Under the pieces are notes generated by a model. The model was not told the origin of the DNA, did not search any database, and was given only the letters and a program-made list of their open reading frames with translations. Below, one piece after another: positions 32,441-43,266 of a stretch of 64,000 bases of DNA (positions are counted from its first letter, which is position 1; each line of letters starts with the position of its first letter). Origin of the DNA: Cyrtodaria siliqua (Eukaryota > Mollusca > Bivalvia > Adapedonta > Hiatellidae); NCBI GenBank assembly GCA_037043455.1, contig JAWPHD010001212.1, positions 1 through 64,000 on the forward strand, in the 5' to 3' direction. A program made the position numbers and the translations under genes.

Positions 32441-32499
32441 CTACTTAATGGCTTTTCGCTGAATTCTGACACGTCATTGAGTACCTTAGGACGGTGACG

Positions 32500-32925
32500 A
32501 GGGTTTTTTATTTTGTTGCTCTGGCTTCTCCCAACCTTCTTTGTGGCTTTCTAGGCTATTTTGTTTTTGTATTTATATATACACGAGCATCTTTGTGTTT
32601 TACTTATATTGCCTAATAATGCTGCCTTATTGGATAGAGAATAATTCATGGCGGGGATTTCTTTATATACTCTGTCCTGTTTTATCGGAATGACAGTATT
32701 GTTAGTGTAAGGTTGGGTGCACCCAAGAACCTGCTTTAAACCCATAGCGGCTTTTTTGCCAAAGACCGTTCCAATGCAGTAGCCCTATTGTCAACCCTTT
32801 TTTGTGTTTGTGACGTCATATGCTTTTAGTTCTTATTAACATTGACATTCATGTTTGTCTTTTTGAGTGTTTTTGGGATTACTGTGTTCTGTGAAAGCTG
32901 CATTTCCTGTTTGACTTTTAGCATG
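32500..32925 (+). repeat. PLE 3-prime tail, isolated copy
   Basis: This is a long tail, with the post-RT boxes (TGCTCTGGCTTCT, TGTGGCTTTCTAGGCTATTT) and all later boxes through GCTGCATTTCCTGTTTGACT. No RT codons. It directly follows family B, as in several other places. Confidence 0.7.
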
Positions 32926-32929
32926 TCCA

Positions 32930-33136
32930 CCGCCATATGACATATCCCATCTTCGGGATCGTTAAAATACAATTCTGTACTATTGATTTTATGAATATTG
33001 AGTTCTGATCAACCCGGGGCTAGTGGGCGTGAACGGTAGTGAAATGTACTTGCTACCGTTCAATCAAACCGGGACTGCAATATTTCGTATTTATCGTGTT
33101 CGGCCGTTTCCAAAGGTCCACTCTCATAATCTTTTT
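32930..33136 (-). repeat. Family S copy
   Basis: Minus strand. The second stem is perfect: GAACGGTAG against CTACCGTTC, loop ~13 nt. The flanking CTAGCCCCGGGTTGATC and CCATATG-type boxes are retained. The 3-prime ~120 bp of the full family (see 33,841) is absent. Confidence 0.8.
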
Positions 33137-33214
33137 TTATACTTATTTTTAGTTTTTTTTTACCTTCATAGATACATAGACATATATATCGTCTAAAATG
33201 CTGTCAGATTTGTT

Positions 33215-33535
33215 AGAGGATACTTGCTAGTGGGAATTTCCGTATTTAATTTAACAGTTAGTGTCCCGTTTAATTTGGATGATACAAGAGTGAGGTTTGA
33301 TGCACCCTAGAACATGCTTAAAAGTCCTTAGAATACATATCTTGCCACTGATTATTCCAATGCGATCCCTCTGTTGTCAACCAATTGCTATTTGTGGTGT
33401 CGTCTACTTAATTATATGTAAAGAGTTATCCATTTAGTTTCTGTATGTTTAGAATATGTGGTTTAGGTTGACTGAATGTTGTGAATGATATTTTGTTTCC
33501 TGTTGAACTTTTGTATGTACTTTTGAAATGATGTT
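33215..33535 (+). repeat. PLE 3-prime tail, diverged copy
   Basis: TGTTAGAGGATACTTGCTAG, GTGTCCCGTTTAATTTGGAT, GTGAGGTTTGATGCACCCTA, and a TTGACTGAATGTTGTGAATG, TTTCCTGTTGAACTTTTGTA end. It leads into a family B head, the same order as at 9.44 kb. Confidence 0.65.
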
Positions 33536-33840
33536 GTCAATACGAGTTTGGTCACTTTATTTCGTAGAATACACACACACACACATACATAGCGTTGCTA
33601 GTAAAGCACCTATGTCTATCAAACTATGCTAAAACGATGAAGTATACCCCTAAAAGATGAATTATGGAAACTTAGTGATGACAAACAAGTGAACCTAAGG
33701 TGATAAAGTGCCCATTATCATGATAACAAGGCATGCGCAACACTAACAGTGAGTAAGCGTACTATACAACTACACGGAGCTTCGATACAATTAAGATGTA
33801 TAGCAACGGTTTATTAAATATATAAGAAATGTAATCAAGA
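33536..33840 (+). repeat. Family B head, truncated by family S
   Basis: CAATACGAGTTTGGTCACTT, a short CA run (33,573-33,585), TATCAAACTATGCTAAAACG, ACCCCTAAAAGATGAATTAT, GCGCAACACTAACAGTGAGT and GAAATGTAATCAAGA. It stops exactly where a family S copy begins. B sequence reappears at 34,800. Confidence 0.6.
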
Positions 33841-34190
33841 AGAGTATGATAATGGACCTTTGGAAACGGCCGAGCACGACACATACGAAATATTGCAGTC
33901 TCGGTTTGATTGATACTGTTCATGAGCGGTAGTGAAATATACTACCTACTGCTCACGCCTTCTAGCCCCGGGTTGAGCAGATCTCAATATTCATACAAAT
34001 CAACAGTACAGAATTTTAACCATCAGAAAGATGGCAAGCATATGGCGGTGGATATAGCAATATGTGTATCTTTATTTCATCCCCTATATCCAGCGGCGTA
34101 TGGTCCCAGGATCTAAAAAAATTGTATGCCCCGAAGAGCGAAATAAACAAAAACGAATTTAGTTCGGAGCAGCGGTTATGAAGCCTGCGT
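33841..34190 (+). repeat. Family S, full-length copy
   Basis: About 350 bp: AGAGTATGATAATGGACCTT, GGCCGAGCACGACACATACG, GCAGTCTCGGTTTGATTGA, second stem GAGCGGTAG/CTACTGCTC (one G-T pair), GCCCCGGGTTGAGCAGATCT, GGCAAGCATATGGCGGTGGA, and a right end GGAGCAGCGGTTATGAAGCC. It matches 43,817-44,152 over the whole length. No tRNA head, no coding. Likely a short non-autonomous retroelement, but the class is unknown. Confidence 0.75.
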
Positions 34191-34408
34191 ATCACAAGTA
34201 ACAGCCAAAAGACTAAATTAAAAAAACAGACAACATATCCTATGAGTGGTTAAACAATACCCAGAGCCTTTTATCGGCCGGAGTAGTGGAACCACCGAAT
34301 CGAAAATTAAGTAAGAACACGAAAGAAATTGAAAATGTACCACCGATCACTCATTAAATATAAGTATCGGGCTCAGCGATCTCCAAAGATCGAATGAATA
34401 ACAGTACT

Positions 34409-34704
34409 CAGGGGCGTACCTGGAATATTTTGAAATGTACGCCAGATATGAGAAGCGAAGCTGCGAACCGAGCAGCGACGCTGCGAGTGGGGGGTAGGTG
34501 TGGGAGGTTTTTTTTGGTAGGGGAAAACCCCCTCCCGAACCCACTCCCGCCGGGGGTTTGCCCCTCCCGCCGGTGGGGGTTTGGAAATTTTGAAAATTAG
34601 GAGGCAAATGATGCGTTCGCAAGTTATATTTCACTTTTATTTTTTCACTTTTGCTGACGAATTGTACGCATTGGCGTACGTGCGTATGCCTGGATACGCG
34701 CCTG
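34409..34704. mobile_element. Non-autonomous DNA transposon, CAGGGGCG ends, GTACT duplication
   Basis: The left end is CAGGGGCGTACCTGG and the right end, inverted, is CAGGCGCGTATCCAGG. GTACT lies immediately outside both (34,404-34,408 and 34,705-34,709). The interior is G-rich and C-rich in blocks (GTGGGGGGTAGGTGTGGGAG). CAGGGG-type ends are frequent in hAT elements, though these usually make 8-bp duplications and this is 5 bp, so superfamily is open. Frames on both strands across it are not genes. Confidence 0.7.
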
Positions 34705-34799
34705 GTACTGATTGCAAGCGCGGGGAGACGTTTTACTGCCGCCACACTATTTCTTCAGCCATACAAATCCAAGAAACAATAAATGGTCTTTGCCATACG

Positions 34800-35660
34800 C
34801 TCTAATGAAACGGTCAGTTACAATCATTAGCTACTCTAGCGATATGTGTCTTACACGTGTCAATACGCATTTGTGTTACTGATGACAATTTTGGAAGAGC
34901 TTTCTTTAATGTACATTGTCAGACAAAACTGTTACAATATAAGGCCGTTATTTATTCCTGAATGTATTTTAGCCGTAATTGGACTCTCCTCTCTGAAGAC
35001 ACACATCCGTTACCATACCACACATTCATATGAACCAGGAAATATAGCTAACATTTGAATAACCTGCACTATGTTTCCCATTGTTTATGGAAATTATTCA
35101 GCTCATCTGCTAAAATTGCAGAATGCCTGGCGCTTATACAAATGTTGCAAGAGCTGTTGATCAGGTCATGTGTAAATTATTCAATAACTGGAAAAATATC
35201 GGTTACAATTGATACTAATATATAATGGATTTAAACGTATATAAATACCTTCACCGTTAATTCTAAGGTTTAATGTCGCCTTTTCTTATGGAAAGTTATT
35301 ATATCAATGATGCTACAAGAACGACATGTTTAGTTATTTTGCTATCCTTTTGTTAAGAAGACATGTAACTGAAAACGACGTTCACAATTTATGCATTATT
35401 TTAAAAGCACAGACGATTTGTCGTGATGGAATCGCACTGGGATCGTTATGTTTGCATTTTATCATTGAAATACAAATTCGTGCTTTTTCTTCGAATAGTG
35501 TTTTATGCCTACATTGTTTATAATGATTATCCAGCAGATGTTCGTATCGATTGCAGTCAAAAGAGTATGTTATCCCTTTCCTAAGAGAACTTCAACAGTC
35601 GACGGTTTGGCAGAGTTGAGCTTGCGCTAGATCTACTAAATGACATATTAACGTCATAGC
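34800..35660 (+). repeat. Family B copy with DVHNL downstream segment
   Basis: It carries TACACGTGTCAATACGCATT, ACTGATGACAATTTTGGAAG, CACACATTCATATGAACCAG, TTGCAGAATGCCTGGCGCTT, then 35,285-35,660 matching 15,470-15,900 (CAGACGATTTGTCGTGATGG is identical in both). No PLE tail follows here, so the downstream segment is part of B, not of the PLE. Confidence 0.6.
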
Positions 35661-36029
35661 TAGTTCACTGACATTTCCTGTTTGAATTGATGTCGTTATC
35701 AAATGCTTACATTACTACAATATGCTGTTATTATATGAGTTTATTATTGTAATTAAAGTTCAGTGCAAAACATAGAGTTTGTATATACTTTCTTGAACAT
35801 AAATATTCATCTTGATGCCCTAGTGTATACAACGTTGGTTTTGAACGCAACTGTGAAGTGCACTGAAAAAAAGGCCAACACAGTTATATTATATACTACC
35901 AGACCGAGCATTGGATATGTATTTGTGCAAGTATGAAGTTAACATTAATATATGTACATAGTTGGTAAAGTAGTACGGCGGAGTAGTTCCTTTAGTTTGT
36001 AGTAAATTTATTTATATATATATTCGTGT
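35661..36029. other. Unassigned AT-rich sequence
   Basis: No gene or repeat family recognised. Confidence 0.35.
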
Positions 36030-36925
36030 TTTATATGAAACCACAGCACCTAAACTCAATGGTACCGTAATTCCAAGCAGTTCAACAAACAAAGAACAAG
36101 TTAAATGTTAAATGAAATGAACAATACACCACACAAAGTGTGGCTAAGAATGAGTTGCGGAATTTGAACGGTTAACAAGCAATACGGCCTAGCTTAAATC
36201 GATTGTATGTGTACACAACCTTGCAATTTCCACCTGACTTTAGTGCAAACACTGAAAAGACAGTGTCCCCTCAAACGGAAATATATTACAATAACACGCA
36301 TTAGTAAACGATACACTTGAACGTTGTTTTAAGTTACATACAAATATAAAAACACATAATTAGAAACATCTCAGGATACCCTTTCAGGATATATCCAGAA
36401 TTGTGTTGAAAACGGTTTTAACAAAAACTATGTTATATATGATTTGTTTGGCGTATCAAGTAGGTATTAAAGATCAACAGGAAATGTAGCTTTCACAGAA
36501 CACATCCATTTAAAAACCCGCATTAAAAGAAACAACACGTCTGCATCAATACGAATGGGAATGTAAAAGTTAGCAAAACGAGCAGCTCTCTTAATAATGG
36601 CATTCCGATTCTAATCAAACAAGCATAGCTATTAAAGAAACAATGTGCTGTGCACGCCAATACATTCGACAATAATACTGCGTAAACAGGATACGTAATA
36701 GTACTGCGTAAACATGATACGTAATAGGTTTGTAATAGCGACTATAGTCATGCAATGTAATAATGTTGTTTTGATAATGGAATACTCATGTGTCCCAACA
36801 CTCAAATGACACGTTAACACTGTTAGTGTAACATTCAACAGGATTCCTATAACAAATTAAACAAAAAGATTCACTGATTCTCCATGAGAATATGGCATTC
36901 AAATGACCGACAACAATATAGACTT
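36030..36925. repeat. Family D, longest copy
   Basis: This combines the parts seen separately at 30.84-31.24 and 20.26-20.88 kb, in the same order, and so defines the family (~900 bp). A PLE-tail-end fragment in minus orientation (AACAGGAAATGTAGCTTTCA) sits at 36,478-36,500 inside it. A 31-bp tandem pair (ATACTGCGTAAACAGGATAC) lies at 36,670-36,726. Open frames are not conserved. Confidence 0.5.
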
Positions 36926-37145
36926 AATCCACCGCCATATGCTTGCCATCTTTGAGATGGTTAAAATTCTGTACTATTGATTTTTATAAATATTGAGTTC
37001 TGCTCAACCCGGGGCTAGAGGGCTTGAGCAGTAGCTTGCATATTTCACTACCGCTCATGAACAGTCTCAATCAAACCGAGACTGCAATATTTCATATGTG
37101 TCGTGCTCGGCCGTTTCCAAAGGTCCATTATCATACTCTTTTTTA
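36926..37145 (-). repeat. Family S copy
   Basis: Minus strand. The second stem is GAGCGGTAG against CTACTGCTC, the same G-T pair as the 33.9 kb copy. Boxes GGCAAGCATATGGCGG and GCCCCGGGTTGAGCAGAACT are intact. 3-prime truncated at the same point as the 32.9 kb copy. Confidence 0.8.
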
Positions 37146-37269
37146 ATAGTGTAACCATGCATGTTTCTGAAATCGAATAAATAATCCTCCTCCAAAATAA
37201 CTTGTTACACATGTATTACATTTTCATAGGAATATTAAATCCGTACTATCAAATATTAAGTAATTATTA

Positions 37270-37560
37270 CTGTTATATTTTGTGGTCCTTACACTGTTTT
37301 CAGGAGTATACTAGGAATCAAACGCTATGGACTGTGTCTCTAGCGTCAGTTTAACAGGTGGAAAAAAATCGGATCTCATCCGAGACTCGATGCATTTTCT
37401 TTGGGTTAACGTGCTATCCCTATGACGAAACGAGGGTCTATTTCAAGTTACTTTCACTATATACCTGTACCAAACTATAACACTATCGACTGGTTGTTAA
37501 CCGTCACCAAACGGCAAAAACAACACTACTGTGATAATAAGTAATACTGTAAAGTGGGTC
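37270..37560. repeat. Family F, copy 2
   Basis: This matches 21,810-22,115 (see that entry). The tRNA-like part is more decayed here. Confidence 0.45.
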
Positions 37561-37725
37561 CGTTGAAAGCAACAAACACAAACAAAAGATAAAAGCAGCA
37601 GACTCGGTTTTACTGAGTCTGTTCATGAGAGGTAATGATAAGTGCAACACCTCTCACGCCTCCTAGCACCGGTTTAAGAGATATCCTACTTTAAAGCCAC
37701 ATAAATTGGGTTTGATGATCCCAAA
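37561..37725 (+). repeat. Family C copy with intact stems
   Basis: First stem CAGACTC / GAGTCTG around GGTTTTACT. Second stem GAGAGGT / ACCTCTC. Then CGCCTCCTAGCACCGGTTTA and GATGATCCCAAAGGACCAGT. The order and spacing of stems match family S, with different bases in each stem. Confidence 0.75.
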
Positions 37726-37942
37726 GGACCAGTAAGTAATAATTATAACTATAACTGGTGTGTATATACTGTGAATCGTAACCGGTTCACTGATACACTA
37801 TGCCGAAAAAATGTATAATATTTCATGAATATAGCAGCTGTTTGTCTTAAATATGCACGCTTATCATACCTCCTCCGTTGGTTTTGTGTAAGCAGTTGTC
37901 GTATACAGCATTTCATTTTTAAAGTATATCTTTCTTTTTTAA

Positions 37943-38115
37943 AGGGACACACGGTAATCTTGATCTTTTGAAAACTCACGGCGTCCCGTCAGTTTTTCCA
38001 CATATTTTGCATTTGTTCAATCATTAATATTAATTACAAAAATAGTATAAAGCAAATTGTTTTTGCATATTATTATCTTCTGATTATATTGCACCAATAA
38101 TATATTTAAACATAT
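37943..38115 (-). mobile_element. TTAA MITE, truncated copy
   Basis: TTAA plus AGGGACACACGGTAATCTTG and CTCACGGCGTCCCGTCAGTT match the right end of the 7.7 kb element in reverse orientation. The other terminus is missing. A minus-strand frame at 37,749-37,979 overlaps it and is discounted. Confidence 0.75.
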
Positions 38116-38640
38116 GGTAAAATAATACGAGAAAAACGACCAGGGCGAATATTCCACTGAACGCATAAAGGTAGCTATAACAAACAATCCGAAGGAAATG
38201 TAGCATTCTTATATAGTGGATATGTTTGATGTGATCTCATTGTGATATTAACTTTACGATTCCTAAGCTAAATAAGGAACTTTTCAAAGGATGTATGTCT
38301 TACTCTGGGCTAGTAATTTGGAACGAAATCACACCACGTATAAGATCTTGCACGCCAGTTATTATTTTTTGTCAAACAATTATATAAAGTGGATAAAAAG
38401 GAATATATAACTGAAAATGTTTTCATTAAAATTTTTATTGAATCGTAAGATAGATTTTGTTTTTGTTAATGTAAATATCGTTGGTTGCTATAAATGTGTA
38501 TATATGTTTTTATTTACTATGTTGCTTTGTAAAAGGGCCTTACTTACTTCATACAATAGCGTCTTCAATTCAACTCGGTTTAATTCAAGGACGACAGTCA
38601 ACCAAAGCACGCACAGAAACAAACACTAATTACGAAGACG
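38116..38640. other. Mostly unassigned; PLE-tail traces
   Basis: A minus-oriented tail-end trace (CCGAAGGAAATGTAGCATTC) occurs at 38,188-38,208 and another (AAGGACGACAGTCAACCAAA) near 38,586. Otherwise nothing recognised. Confidence 0.35.
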
Positions 38641-38644
38641 AATA

Positions 38645-39490
38645 AGATATAATGCCCTAAACAGAAAAGTGTTACGGGGTCTACGCGTTTCAACTTATTC
38701 GTTTTTCTAGAGCTTGTACTCGAGTTGAGGACTTTAATATTCGTAATCTTTGTATGACTGAAAGTAGACTTCATCAGGTCTACCGTTATCATAAACTTCG
38801 TAAAACATTTGCAAAATATTATCATCGTAACCCTGATCGCCTTTCCAAATATAAAAGTAATTTAAGAACTCTTCTGCGACAAGGACTATCACAACCTGAC
38901 TTCTATGGTGACGTGATTTACAAACTTCGTAAGATCCTTGGTCATGATCACTTTCATACTATTTTTGTTAAACTTGTTAAAAGGATTATCAAAAGAGGTT
39001 AGAACCCTATCATTTTGCAGCGCACTGCATGCTTGGTGGTGGACCCATTTACAATTCGCCACTATGCTTTTCTCTTTAATTGTGCGATGACTGGACAGTC
39101 TGTAGACCCTATGATGACGTCTACCTAAAGTCCAAAAGGACGGCGACGTTTGATGTTTGTCTGCAATATTGTCTTGTCGTGCCCTCATTGTTTGTTCTCT
39201 TGTTGCTCTGGCTTCTGCCAAGTCATTCTAGGCTATTGTTTTTTTGTATTTATATATACACGCGCATTTTTTTGTTTTACTTATATTGCCTATTAATGCT
39301 GCCTTGTTGTTAGAGAATAGTTGATGGCGGGGATTTCTTTATTTACACTGTCCCGTTTCATTGGGATGACATTAGGGTAAGTTTGAGGTTTGGTGCAACC
39401 TAGAACCTGGTTTAAACCCCCACCAGCGGCCTATTTTGCAACTGACCGTTCCAAGTCAGTAGCCGTATTGTCAGCCCTTTTGTATTTGTG
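38645..39490 (+). pseudogene. PLE fragment: RT C-terminal domain and 3-prime tail
   Basis: It begins near FQLIRFSRACTRVEDFNIRN in translation, then VYRYHKLRKTFAKYYHRNPD, SNLRTLLRQGLSQPDFYGDV and LGHDHFHTIFVKLVKRIIKR, with a stop, then FTIRHYAF and FNCAMTGQSVDPMMTST before the terminal stop at ~39,128. The 3-prime tail runs to ~39,490. This copy shows most clearly that the RT frame ends without a GIY-YIG domain. One in-frame stop at 39,000-39,002 breaks it. Confidence 0.8.
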
Positions 39491-39494
39491 ATGT

Positions 39495-39775
39495 CTTCCA
39501 AGGGATCACCTTTTCAGTATTTGTTGACCTTTAACACTAGCGTTTGTTTATTGATGTGTGGCGGCCGTAAAAAGTCGCCCCGAATACAAATCAGTAGTGT
39601 TATTATTTACAGGTCCTTTGGGATCATCACGCCTATTCTGTGTTCTTTAAAGTAGAATATCGCGTATGCCTGTTATAGGAGGCGTGAGCGGTGTTATATC
39701 TTATAATTACCTCTCATGAACAGTCTCAATAAAACCGAGTCTGCTACTTTTCTCTCGTGTTTGTTGCTTCCAAGG
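39495..39775 (-). repeat. Family C copy
   Basis: Minus strand: AGCAGACTCGGTTTTATTGA, GTCTGTTCATGAGAGGTAAT, GATGATCCCAAAGGACCTGT, ending with CGGGGCGACTTTTTACGGCC. Flanked on both sides by GGGATCACCTTTTCAGTATT, so the copy may be bounded by a short duplication. Confidence 0.7.
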
Positions 39776-40240
39776 GATCACCTTTTCAGTATTTATTTGG
39801 CCTTTTATTCATCTTTAAAGTTGTTCTTTGTTTCTGTGTGTGTTTGTGGTTGACTGTCGTCCTTGAATGCTACTTTTTCTGTTCGAGTTTTATATCTAAT
39901 TTGACAATAGGGCTACCAACTTGGAACGGACTGTGGATCAAAAGGCCGCTGGACGTTTAAACCGGGTTCTAGGGTACACTAAACATTAATCTTATCCTTT
40001 GCTATCCGAATAAAACGAGACACGGGACAATGCAAAGCAAGATATCAACACCAAGTTAGATTCCCTAACAAACAAAGCAGCATTAATAAATACTGAAAAG
40101 GGGATCCCTTGGAATATATGTAAAGCACATAAATGACCATGCATACATATGAATATAAAAACGAAAAACCTAGAGAGCCACAACGCAAGTACTCACTGAC
40201 CTGGCTTAAGCCAGAGAAACAAGAGAACAAACCGTTCAGG
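39776..40240. repeat. Two PLE tails meeting tail to tail
   Basis: 39,785-39,900 is the last third of a plus tail (TTTATTCATCTTTAAAGTTG to CTGTTCGAGTTTTATATCTA). At about 39,901 a minus tail begins (TTGACAATAGGGCTACCAAC) and runs to 40,240, including post-RT boxes. The abrupt junction suggests insertion of one into the other or a rearrangement. Confidence 0.65.
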
Positions 40241-40249
40241 GTATTTGGT

Positions 40250-41460
40250 GCGCAGCCGCCATATATTTAAGGATGTTGGCTGGGCAAGTTTTCAAGTCAC
40301 AGATTTTTATTTTTAAATCACTGTTTATTCGAAAACAGAATTGTTTCATTTCTTGCATTCTATTAGATATGGATAGAATATAGGACGGTAACATATCATG
40401 GTAAGCAACATTGTTTTCCAGTCATTTGTGACCAACATATTGGGTATGGGTATCTATGAGAATATTTTATGATTATATTACAGAAACAAATAAATAGCGG
40501 AAAACATATGCAAATATATCATGTATATACTGAGATATTTTTGTACTCTATCTTTTTGTCAGACTTTTGGGTATAGGAATTTATAGTGAAAATATAAAGA
40601 AAACTACAAAATGTATGTGTTATTTAATGATTTTTTTTATAAATTCATAAGAAGCTTCTTAGAAATATCTTAAGTAAAATGTTATAATTTTTTAAACACC
40701 TTTTTCTATCGATTTAAGAAGTTTTCTTAATGTTTTTAATAACGTTAGAGATAAGTAAAACCACAGCTAAATATTTATTTTGAAATATATGGTGTGTAGT
40801 GTCCCTCAGAGGTTAATAAGGATATAATAATAAAATATGTAAAATGTCTTGAATTTTGGCTCATATTTTCCACTCAATTTGCTTTATGAATACGACCCCT
40901 GGTAACTTATATATGTTTTTACTTCTTTCGAAACACATATCGTATGATCTTGTCATATACGAGTTTTAACAAACGTTGAGCAATAGAACATATCTTATTT
41001 TTGTCTTGAATTATCACATAGAAAAAAGTTTTTTCTTTAAAAAATGCGTGGGTCACGGTCCATACATATTTACTGTTTAAAGTAAAAAGACGAGTGAGGA
41101 TTACATTTGTTCGTTTGAAAGATATGCATATATGTAATTGAACATTAATCGTTGTTTTTCACTATGTTATACTAACTTATATCACCTCTTTTCAGTGAAT
41201 ATGTGGAATTTGAAAAACGTCTATTCTTCAAAAATTTCTAGTGCAAAAGAAATGCGATGACATAAATTTGTTTTTGATAACTTTGTAACTAAATGATCTA
41301 AATGATACAAAAGAAGCTTTAAATATCCAGTTAAATAAATCTCAGTTCTACGTCCTTTCCGAGTCAACCTCGTTAACAACATACTAATCTGTGTTTTCTG
41401 ATTATTTATGTTAAATCATACAGCCAGATATTACTGATGCTTTAATTATAATTCTACTAT
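40250..41460. other. Repeat-poor AT-rich island
   Basis: About 1.2 kb in which I recognise no repeat family, tandem repeat or coding frame of any length. Unusual for this window. Confidence 0.4.
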
Positions 41461-41541
41461 TACTATGTTTGCTAGGCTTTTTATATGCATATATTCGTGA
41501 TCGTATATGTGTTATGCTTATATTGCTTATCAATCTGCATG

Positions 41542-41673
41542 TTTCTTTACAGGATATAGCCTGTTGGGGATGTATTTCTTTACAGGATATAGCCTGTTGG
41601 GGATGTATTTCTTTACAGGATATAGCCTGTTGGGGATGTATTTCTTTACAGGATATAGCCTGTTGGGGATGTA
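41542..41673 (+). repeat. 33-bp tandem repeat, four identical-looking units, PLE-tail derived
   Basis: The unit is TTTCTTTACAGGATATAGCC plus TGTTGGGGATGTA. It derives from the start of the PLE tail (compare GAGGATATAGCCCAGTGGGG at 21,508). 33 is a multiple of three, so two frames stay open across it, giving an 11-residue repeat, but nothing supports translation. Confidence 0.9.
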
Positions 41674-41870
41674 TTTATTTACAATTTGAGGTTTGGTGCA
41701 CGCTAGAACCCGGTTTTCCCACTGACCCTTTCAAGGCGGTATCCCTATATTCATGCCTTTAATGTCTGTGATACCTTACACCTTAAGCTTTATTTATCCT
41801 TGTAATTGTTGTTTGTTTTATGTATAGTTGTGGTTGACTCTAGACATTGAATGCTATTGTCGACAAGTAA
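41674..41870 (+). repeat. PLE 3-prime tail continuing after the 33-bp array
   Basis: TTGAGGTTTGGTGCACGCTA, CTTTCAAGGCGGTATCCCTA and GTTGACTCTAGACATTGAAT follow in order, showing the array arose inside a tail. Confidence 0.65.
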
Positions 41871-42204
41871 CACTGCACGCGCAATTGGCATAACTAAAGA
41901 TTTCACAATCATGATGAACATGTGAAACAGCCCTCGTACTTATTGTTTCGTGATTTATTCACCCTTATCTAAACTTGAATTTTTATTTTATATCACCTAT
42001 TTGGCATAGTGTTAATTTGTCGGTTTTGCTGTTAGAGAGAAATAAGACACCACGAAAAATCTCTTATAAGGAATGTTTAAATCTCGAAAGTCTAAATCAC
42101 GGATTTAATGCATTACATTCACATTGTGTTCGTATGCATGCTAACCTAAAGATGTCTGAAATAAAGGAATATAAACAACATTGCTAAACTGGTGTGTACT
42201 ATCA

Positions 42205-42530
42205 TGACGATATACATCTGATTGAGTTCCAGTATTCAAAGACCATCCTACAGACACACTTATTGTGATTGTATTGTATTGTGTAGACGCAACCAAAACA
42301 AGATACTTGTAATTCAGTATTCAGGAAGAAGCATTGCTGCCAAACAATTCCGTAATGTCATTCTCTAGGGGCAAAAAGCCAAGCAGATATTAGGACGAAT
42401 TTGAAACTGTATTTGTGATAATGCCACAAACTATGATGTTCACGGTTTGAGCAATAGATATGAGGTTAGCATGTATTGTATTTTCAGCTTATGTCTACTT
42501 GGCAAGCTACGTAACCATATGTCCATCAAC
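42205..42530 (+). repeat. Dispersed repeat family E, copy 1
   Basis: It matches 46,915-47,169 (interrupted there by a SINE): TATACATCTGAT, TTGTATTGTGTAGACGCAAC, CGTAATGTCATTCTCTAGGG, GATATTAGGACGAATT, GTATTTGTGATAATGCCACA. No coding recognised. Confidence 0.6.
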
Positions 42531-42611
42531 ATTGAGTGATTAGGACCGTTATGGTGCCAACAATGTTTACGAATTTTGTATGTATTCTATACAGAAACAA
42601 AACAACAACAA

Positions 42612-43083
42612 CACCAACAGCAAAAAAGACGAAACTCGAGAATTTCCGCTATATATTGTATGAACAATATGTTGCTATTAATCGAATGGTAAATGGCTAC
42701 ATCAGACCTTTCCTTTCGGAAAACGACTTAAACAACACATAACACACCAAATGCTATCCCTTCAACGTTTCATTATTGATATAATACGCGTTTGGCTCAA
42801 GCAGGTGAACAAACTTAGGATGCAAAATTTTGCGAACTCTTTACGTTAAATGCAGTACTGAATGGCTCAATCTTTCAAAGATGAATTTCAACATTTATGA
42901 ATTTCTTGTTACAAACTATACTGTGATTAAACATCTACAACTTCACATTTGTTCCTTTCTCTAACTGCAGCGTTTATTTTCCACAAAACATATCGATTTC
43001 TTTGGAATATGACGTGGAATTAAGTGTGCAGTATATACAATGTATAGCGGAAATTCCCAGGTTGGATTTCTTTTTCGCTTCAG
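42612..43083 (+). mobile_element. M1 MITE, copy 3, decayed ends
   Basis: The interior matches 24,038-24,535: GAGAATTTCCGCTATATATT, CTTTCCTTTCGGAAAACGAC, TAGCGGAAATTCCCAGGTTG. The left terminal repeat has been eroded next to an AAC-rich simple repeat. Right end CTTTTTCGCTTCAG. Confidence 0.7.
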
Positions 43084-43084
43084 T

Positions 43085-43256
43085 TCATTATTGGTGCAAT
43101 GCGATCAACACATAGATAATATTCAAAAACAATTTGCATTACATTATTCTTAAAATAATATTAATGATAGAAACAAAATTAATGCAATTTATGTAGAAAA
43201 ACTCATGGAGGTCGCGATTTTTTTAAAAAAAATCAAGTTTGCGTTAAGTCCTTTTA
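43085..43256 (+). mobile_element. TTAA MITE, right-half copy
   Basis: It ends CAAGTTTGCGTTAAGTCCTT plus TTAA, matching the right side of the 7.7 kb element, with AAAACTCATGGAGGTCGCGA upstream. The left half is missing. It abuts the M1 MITE. Confidence 0.6.
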
Positions 43257-43266
43257 AAAACAATGT

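Noticed and set aside
33573..33585. CA microsatellite as a telomere- or regulatory-type repeat
   Set aside because: A short, ordinary dinucleotide run. No TTAGGG-type array is present anywhere in the window.
38772..38800. Hammerhead ribozyme core (CTGATGA on the minus strand)
   Set aside because: It lies within PLE RT codons and lacks the following stem II and GAAA. Other CTGATGA/CTGACGA hits (3.2, 34.66, 34.88 kb) also lack GAAA in place.
41469..41762. Protein with an 11-residue repeat
   Set aside because: The 33-bp array derives from the non-coding PLE tail; being divisible by three keeps frames open without implying translation.
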